From the NCBI GenBank assembly GCA_045658525.1, contig JAZOVD010000106.1, forward strand, positions 1 through 9,679: a stretch of DNA of 9,679 nucleotides, read 5' to 3'. The notes below the pieces were generated by a model, which was given only the letters and a program-made list of their open reading frames with translations, had not been told where the DNA came from and did no database searches. The stretch comes from SIG673 sp045658525. Its GTDB lineage: Bacteria; Bacillota; Clostridia; Oscillospirales; CAG-272. Numbering within the stretch: position 1 is the stretch's first letter; every line of letters starts with the position of its first letter. Shown here piece after piece: positions 1 to 6,400 of this stretch. Position numbers and translations under genes: made by a program.

Positions 1-122
1 CTTGCGAGCATGTTAGGATATGAGAACTACGGATATTTTTCGAGGGTATTCAAAAGGTATTATAACATCTCACCTCAACAGTACCGTTCAGAGCTTACTA
101 AAACCTTGTTCAACATTCAGAT
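1..122. repeat. Direct terminal repeat, left copy
   Basis: These 122 bases are identical, with no mismatch, to the last 122 bases of the window (9558-9679). They lie inside the coding region of the AraC-family regulator, in the same reading frame in both copies (codon 230 onward). Beyond base 122 the left copy continues to a natural stop codon and a terminator. This is what one expects when a circular molecule is written out linearly with an overlap; a tandem duplication in a chromosome would look the same. Confidence 0.97.
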
Positions 123-141
123 TTTAGAGAAAATGGATTGA
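1..141 (+). CDS. AraC-family regulator, C-terminal end (continues from the right edge if circular)
   Basis: Frame 1 is open from the first base and encodes the last 46 residues of an AraC/XylS-type DNA-binding domain, ending at TGA (139-141). It begins LASMLGYEN and contains YFSRVFKRYYNISPQQYR, the second helix-turn-helix and signature end of the family (recognition helix, then the conserved F-K-x-x-x-x-x-S-P-x-x-Y-R pattern). The first 40 codons are the same sequence as the right edge of the window. Only this left copy carries the last six residues (ILEKMD) and the stop. Joined to 8871-9679 it completes a 275-aa protein. On its own it lacks a start and a ribosome site, so it is either the wrapped end of that gene or the 3' remnant of a second tandem copy. 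Confidence 0.9.
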   Translation, partial: LASMLGYENYGYFSRVFKRYYNISPQQYRSELTKTLFNIQILEKMD

Positions 142-146
142 AATAT

Positions 147-202
147 AAAAGAACTTCCCTCACACGCCCTGTATCAAGGGTGCGTGTGAGGGAAGTTCTT
201 TT
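147..202. terminator. Strong bidirectional intrinsic terminator
   Basis: A perfect 21-bp inverted repeat (147-167 pairing with 182-202) surrounds a 14-nt loop in which CCT and AGG can pair further. The stem has a GC-rich core (TTCCCTCACACGC) flanked by AAAA on the left and TTTT on the right, so each strand yields a hairpin followed by a T-run. On the plus strand it lies 5 nt after the stop of the AraC-family gene. On the minus strand it lies about 45 nt past the stop of the 44-aa ORF. It therefore closes both converging transcripts. Confidence 0.93.
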
Positions 203-206
203 GGTA

Positions 207-223
207 ATTGTCCGCATGACAAT
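207..223. repeat. Small inverted repeat, 6-bp arms
   Basis: ATTGTC (207-212) and GACAAT (218-223) are perfect inverted arms around a 5-nt loop. The element lies between the main terminator and the hairpin next to the small ORF, in the 3' untranslated region of the minus-strand operon. It has no T-run of its own. It may assist termination or protect the 3' end of the RNA, or may be chance. Confidence 0.45.
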
Positions 224-247
224 CACTTTTCATTTCAAGAAAAGTGA
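223..247 (-). repeat. Hairpin directly after the 44-aa ORF stop
   Basis: TCACTTTT (223-230) and AAAAGTGA (240-247) form a perfect 8-bp stem with a 9-nt loop. On the minus strand it starts one base after the TAA stop (249-251) of the 44-aa ORF. The stem is AT-rich and weaker than the terminator downstream. Such hairpins beside a stop codon may stabilise the transcript; this role is inferred. Confidence 0.5.
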
Positions 248-248
248 C

Positions 249-383
249 TTAAAATTCATCGTCGGGAGTATCAAAACCGCCATTGTCCTCAATATAATCG
301 TCTCCGCCGCCGCTTAACGTTATTATATCTTCCTTCTTAAGTTCGATATATTCAAGCTCGGCTTTTTCATAACTCTTTTTCAT
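249..383 (-). CDS. 44-aa acidic small protein with a Gly-Gly-Gly motif, function unknown
   Basis: ATG (383-381) to TAA encodes 44 residues. The start follows an excellent Shine-Dalgarno sequence, AAGGAGAT, with about 9 nt spacing. The ORF begins 18 nt after the stop of the giant secreted protein gene on the same strand and precedes a strong terminator, so it is almost surely the last gene of that operon. The N-terminal half is charged and helix-prone (MKKSYEKAELEYIELKKED). A hydrophobic patch IITLS leads into GGG at 25-27, followed by a strongly acidic, glycine-containing tail ending DDEF. There is no signal peptide, transmembrane segment or cysteine. From memory it resembles short gut-Clostridia ORFs with a YEKxEhE start and an EDIIT-SGG motif, whose role I do not know. 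The LS-GG stretch recalls double-glycine leader peptides, but no C39 peptidase, ABC transporter or modifying enzyme is encoded here. It is too well placed and too well primed for translation to be a chance ORF. Confidence 0.82.
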   Translation of the reverse strand: MKKSYEKAELEYIELKKEDIITLSGGGDDYIEDNGGFDTPDDEF

Positions 384-390
384 CGTTTTG

Positions 391-398
391 ATCTCCTT
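391..398 (-). promoter_or_regulatory. Ribosome binding site of the 44-aa ORF
   Basis: On the minus strand this reads AAGGAGAT, close to the full anti-16S consensus, ending about 7-9 nt before the ATG at 383. It lies wholly inside the 18-nt gap after the giant gene's TGA (404-402). Ribosomes finishing the giant ORF end almost on top of it, which suggests translational coupling. It is closer to consensus than the giant gene's own site, so the small product may be made in excess of the giant one. Confidence 0.85.
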
Positions 399-401
399 AT
401 A

Positions 402-3400
402 TCAAGCACCGAGCGCTTCCGTGATCAGGTCGAACATAACCTTGTATCCCGTATCATTCGGGTGAACTCCGTCCTTCAAAAGCGAATCAAGCGTAATAGC
501 GTTTTTCTCACAATAAGCGTTAAACATATCGTAAAGATTTATCATCGGGAATCCGCATTCGCCCGAGGCCTCTGTATATGCGTCTCTGATATCGTCCATA
601 TGAAGTACACGCCAATAGTCTGAGCCGTCCTGCTCGTTAGCCTCCGACGCTGGAATGTTGGCTATAAATATAACCGTCTTGTTTGCAGCCTTGAACATAT
701 CGTTAAGCGTCAATATCTTGTTATAGAAATCCGCGTAAAATTCTTCCTCGGTGTACTTCACGCCTCCGTTTTCGGTATGATACTGCTGTCTGTTGTTAGT
801 GCCGATAGCACATATTATCAGATCATCCTCCGCATCAACGAGCGTATTGAAATTATTTATAATAAATTCAATATCTCTACCCGTGCAGGCGTTATTAACG
901 ACCGTACAGTTATAATTTTCCGCCATATAATCCCTGAACAGATTTGCCCAGCAGTAGCCGTCGGGATTACGCTTATAATCCCAAATGATCGTCTCGCCGT
1001 TCTGTGCAAAGCCCGTACCGCTTACGCCATGCGTTATCGAGTCGCCAAGCAACTTGATCTGCGTTCCGGTATTGGAGGATACAATGCTTTCAAAAACGCC
1101 CGCAACGTCATTCAGCGCATAACGCGTAGCATAAAGCTCTGCGGATTTGCCGTAGTTGTACGTTGCTTTTACGAGTGCCGCGAGGTTAGCCTCAGCATCG
1201 CCCTGCTTGCTGTAAACGTAAGAATTTACAGAGTAGGTTGCGCTCTGTCCGACCTGCGTGTAACCGTCGTAGAAGCTCGCCGTTACTACGTCACCGTACT
1301 CGGTAGCGAGTATTCCGCGGAAATATACTATGTAATATCCCGTATCCTCGTTAGCTACAAGATCGTTTACGTTGTAACTCGTGGTTCTGCCGTTGATGGT
1401 TATTTTAAGTACGAGATTCGCGTCAGCCTTGAAGGTGAACTTCATCGCCATTGCGTTCTCATAACGAAGCGCTACACTCTTCCAACTTACCGAAGTGCTG
1501 GGAGTGCCAACAAGAGCCATATCGGTCTTGGTTACCTCAGTGAACGTGCTGGAGGTAAGTCCTTCAACTCCGTTTGTTACAAGGGCGTCAGTATCCTCGG
1601 TAAAGGTCTGAGATGCCGCACCGTAGATGAGAAGGTCGGAAAGAAGCGTTATAAGCTTCGTATCAGTAGTCTTTGCGAGCATATTTACGCAGTAGGTCTT
1701 TACGCTATACGTAGCCTCCTCAACACTTTCTTCTTTGCCGTCCTTAGTCGCGTAGAACGTTGCCTTGATGTTATCTCCAATCATCTGAGGTGTTACGCCT
1801 ACGAACTTGAACACAAGACTTCCGTCCGCGCGGGTAACGTAGTTTATCACAGTGTAGGACTTGCCGTTGAACTCGAATACCATATAGGGGCTTTCGTAGC
1901 CATCGGGAAGTCTTACTGCGTAGCAAACGTTGATATTCTCGGTAATGTTGAGGTACGCGCCTATTATCTTCATCTCGTTAGGTACGAGAATGTATTCCGT
2001 ATCGCTTCCATCTACCCTTTCGAATATCGCCTTGTAATTCTCTTCGGTATCAAATACCAGCGTGGGAGTAGCAACACCCTTGCCCTGAGTAAGCGTTATG
2101 TACTTTCCGCCGCTTCTTCCGAGTATGAGCGTATCACCAGCCGAAGGCGTAAAGAAGGATGTTCCGTTAAAGGTATTTGCGAGTATCTTACCGCCGTTTA
2201 TCTTGATGTTCAGGATATTTACGTTATTCGCATCGTTTCCTGAGCTTCCGTTAAATATGACGGTGCCTCCGCACTTCGTAAGGTCGAAGTTACAGTCGTT
2301 AAAGTTAATATTGAATATCGCGCCGTTTGCGTGGTTAGATGCGCCTGTCGTTATGATCTGTCTGCCATTTGCGGGAACTACAAAGTCAATGTTATTGAAG
2401 TCAAAGCTCATTACCTGCGCCTTGGTGTAATAGTCCATACGGGAGGTTGCAACCTCGGTTACCGTATAAACTATGTTATTACCCTTGCTTACAAGCGTTC
2501 CGTTCTTAACGGTTACTCTGACCTTCTCATTGAAGTCAGTTCCCATAGTCTGCGCTTTCGCTATAAACATCGGTCTGCCGTCTGCCGTAAAGGTGTTTCC
2601 GCCGAGGTCCACGATAAGCGTTCCGCAGAAGTGCGCGAAATTGGCGTACCATTCGTCGTAGGGGGTATCCGTACTGCCATTGGTGGTCGCATAATCGCTT
2701 CTGAGAAGTATCTGAACGACAACGTCAGTTGAGGAAAGGCTTGCCATCTGGTTACGCGCTCTCCAAAGTGCGCTATCGCTATTGCTCTTCTGCCAAGCGC
2801 TGTAAGCGCCTATAAGGTATCCGCCCTTGAATACCGCGAAGGGATATTCCTCGGGATCGTAGTTGTACGGTATTACACCGTATTCGGTCTTTTCACCGAT
2901 GGAGTGTACGTATGTGGTAACGCCGCTTACTGTCGTAGCAGAATATCTGCCCCAATAAGAAGTGCCGTCCTCCACGGTAGGAACCTCAAATCCGGGATCC
3001 TTCCAGTTATCGGTCTCTATTTCAAGATACTTGCCGTCACTACCCTTGCCGAATACTATGCTATCGCCGTTATCACCAACGATAGAATCATACTCTCCGA
3101 GCGTAAGCGTGGTAGTTTTATTGGTGATTATCTTACCGCCGTTTATCTGAACGCTGAGGTTGTTGAGGTTGGTACCGTTATAATCCTTACCCAGCGCGAG
3201 CATAGTGGTACCCTGAGTAATAGAGGTGATATCAATATTACAGTCAGTTATGTTTACGTTGAAATATGCCGCTTTCGTGGGGTGGCTGTTTGCGTTCTGA
3301 TAACAGTACGCTATAAGACCGTAGCACCATGTGTTAGTAAACGTTATATCGAGATCCTCGAAGAAGAAGTTTACGTGTTCAAAGCCTGTTGTAGAGCCGT

Positions 3401-6400
3401 AGCTATCGCTCTTTATAGAACCATCGGTATTATAGCTCGGAACAACCGTGCTGAATCTTACGAGAGGACCCTTAGTTATAAAGCTTCCGTTTATAAGCTT
3501 GATATTAGTATCGGGACAAGAATTTCCAACACCGCTCTTCCAGCTCGCCTTTGCTGTAACACTGAACATGGACGCTGCATCGGTATGAGTAAGGGTGTGG
3601 TTATCAAGGTCTATGATAAGCTCGCCGTCGATCTGAGAAATGTTATTAAATCCGTACAAGGAGTTAGTGTAATCGCGTCTCATAAGTATCTGAGCACTGC
3701 TGGAAGCGACGCCCTGCGTAAGCGCTCTTACCTGCTCGAAGGCACTCGTTACGCCATCACTGTCGGTATTATCTATCAGCACTGAGAAAGCCGCTACAAA
3801 CTGACCGTTCTGGAATACCGCAAACGGATACTTCTCCGTGTCCTCGTACGCCTTCGGTATTACACCGTACTTGGTTGCGTTGTTGCTTTCGGAAAGCGTA
3901 TAGACCGTATTGGTGCCGCTTACAACTCCGTCACCGAATTCAACGTACACGCCCTTATCGTTCTTTCCGCCAAAGGTGGGAAGCTCGACCGAGGTCGGCA
4001 TAGTGAGCGTTGTGTACTCTCCGCCTTCGTTTGCACCATATATCAGGCTATCGCCCGCTCCGCCATCGAAGAACGTTACCTTGCTTATATCCGCTGCCGA
4101 AATATTACCGCCACTAATCTTTACGTTAAGGATATTTACGTTATTTGCGTCTCCCGAGTGAATTCCGCTGAACGCAACGCCGCTAAATCCTGCGGCAAAA
4201 TTAAAGTTACAGTCGGTAAAGCTCGTATTGAATACCGCGCCGTTTTCATGGTTAGCTGAGCTTGTCGTTATTATCTGAGAGCCGTCCGCAGGAATTTCAA
4301 AATCAACGTCGGTAAAGTCGATATAGTATTTCTGGGCTTGCTTGTACTCTGCCGTACGGTTATTTGCAACACCTGTGCTCGTTTGAATTATCGGTGTGCC
4401 GCCGCTTACGAGCGTTCCGTTCTTGACGGTTATTCTTACCTGTTCATTGAAATCAACACCCATCGTCTGCGCTTTCGCAACGAACATAGCATAGCTTTCT
4501 GACGTAAACGTATTAGTTCCCAGGTCTATTAAAACGCTTCCGCAAAAATGAGCGAGATTTCTGTATGCGTGGTCCTTTGAATCGGTAGCGTAATCTCTTC
4601 TGAGATACAGCTGGACCTCAACATCGGATTTCGAAATATCCGCCATCTGCTTGCGTGCCGCCCAGAGTGCGCTCTCCGCATCCGACTGCGACCATATTGC
4701 GTACGCACCGAGAAACTCTCCGTTAGCAAACAGCGCAAACGGATAATCCTCAGGGGATTTATCGTCGGGAATAACTCCGTAGGGGGTGGAATACTTAGCA
4801 GAGGTTACCTTATAGGTCTTGTAGCCGTCTGCTACGTTATCAAGAACGAAATAAGAATATCCTACGTCCGAAAGGATAGACATATCCTTTGAAACTGAAA
4901 CGGATTCGCATACTTTAAGAGCCGTGTAATTTCCGTTACCGTCGGGCTTAAAGGTAAGCGCTCTTGAATAACCCGTAAGTTCAAGGCGTACAAGCGAGGA
5001 AACGAATATCTCGCCGCCTACGAACTCATAAGTAGAAGTGAGGTTGCTCTCTCCCTCGGGGAATATCACGCACGGAGTGACCTTAGGAAGTGCTTTTCTG
5101 TTTGCGTTTATCGTGCAGTCGATAAACTTAACGTTCTGTGTAACAGATGCACCCGCGGGGCTGGTGTCGCCGCTTATTACGTTAGTCGTAGCAGCACCGT
5201 CGGCTACCGTGACATAAACCTTATCGAAATTGATATTGTATATCTTGCCATTGCCGCTTGCGTTAGCTCTTGTGTAGTTGATTATCGGGGAATCCTCGAC
5301 TATTATAGTACCGTTCTTTACGGTATAATTTACTGCATTGGTGTTCTCAGATGCAAAGTTGAAAAGTGAATAGTCGCTGAGCTTTACGGTATAACCGTTA
5401 AGGTCGATAACCAAAGTGGCTCTCGACGCTATTCCGCTTCCGTTAGAGGTAACAGCTGAGGAGAAATCATAATCGGAAAGAAGCTTTATAGTTCCCTTCT
5501 CGGGGGTCGAGGTAAAGCCGTCAACCGTAAGATTTGAGGTTGCGGATATTGCTTCCCACCAGGTAGCATACTGCTTTCCGTTGACCTCGAAATGGTTTTC
5601 CGTGCTTTCGGGAGCTTTGTACTCTCCTCCGCCAACAGTAGCGGAAACGAGTGAAGCCTCGGAAATTTCAACATCCGTTACGTGCTCGGTAACGGTGAGA
5701 CTGTCATAGTAGATGGGCGACTGATTCGAACCGTCAGACCAGAGCTTTACAAGAAGCTGCTTTACCTGACTCGGTACACCGTAATCCATTTCGTAAACGG
5801 TGTAAGGAAGCGTAAGCTCCATCCACTCGTTTGCTACGGTCTTAACGGAAAGTCTTGAATAGCTATAATCCACTCTCGCGTCCGTTTTGCTGGTACAGTC
5901 GTTGAACCAGAGCTGAATACTACGTGATGCGGTATCGTATATTCTGAGCTTAAAGGTAAAGGTTCTGCCGTAGTCAGCCTCGGTGACCGCATTTCCGTTG
6001 TTTATGACCTTATTGACTATAAGTGCGGTAGGATACCAAGAGCTGTAACCCTGTATAACACCGTAGCTATTAGTTGCAGTACCGTAGGTTATCTTCTGTT
6101 CAAGTGCCGTAACGTTTTCACCCGCAACGCTTGTTACGAGCTGAGTCTCGCTTGACCAGCTTATGTTGCTGAGGTTGTTCTTGCTATCGAAATCGTGAGT
6201 GTAGGTAACGTTATTTGCCGCTGCCTTTTCAGCTTTAACGAAGAAATATACCTTCTCGCCCGCGGTCTTACTCATAACGTAATCGGTCACGTCATACTCG
6301 TAATAGTCAGCACCTTTAAGATTTATGCTACCGATAAGCTCACCCGCAGTATCGGAAAGCGAGCCTGCCTCGTATATCTTTGCTATATTCGCCGCGTTGT

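Noticed and set aside
777..2243. 488-aa open frame on the plus strand, opposite the SGNH and unit 4 region
   Set aside because: It is antisense to a fully coherent protein frame, has no recognisable domain, and exists because the sense strand rarely uses codons that give stops on the other strand.
2904..3785. 293-aa open frame on the plus strand
   Set aside because: Antisense shadow of repeat B; the translation shows no domain or clear ribosome site.
1974..5600. CRISPR array or DNA satellite
   Set aside because: The repeats are protein-coding units of about 270-330 codons with diverged sequence, not short identical repeats with spacers.
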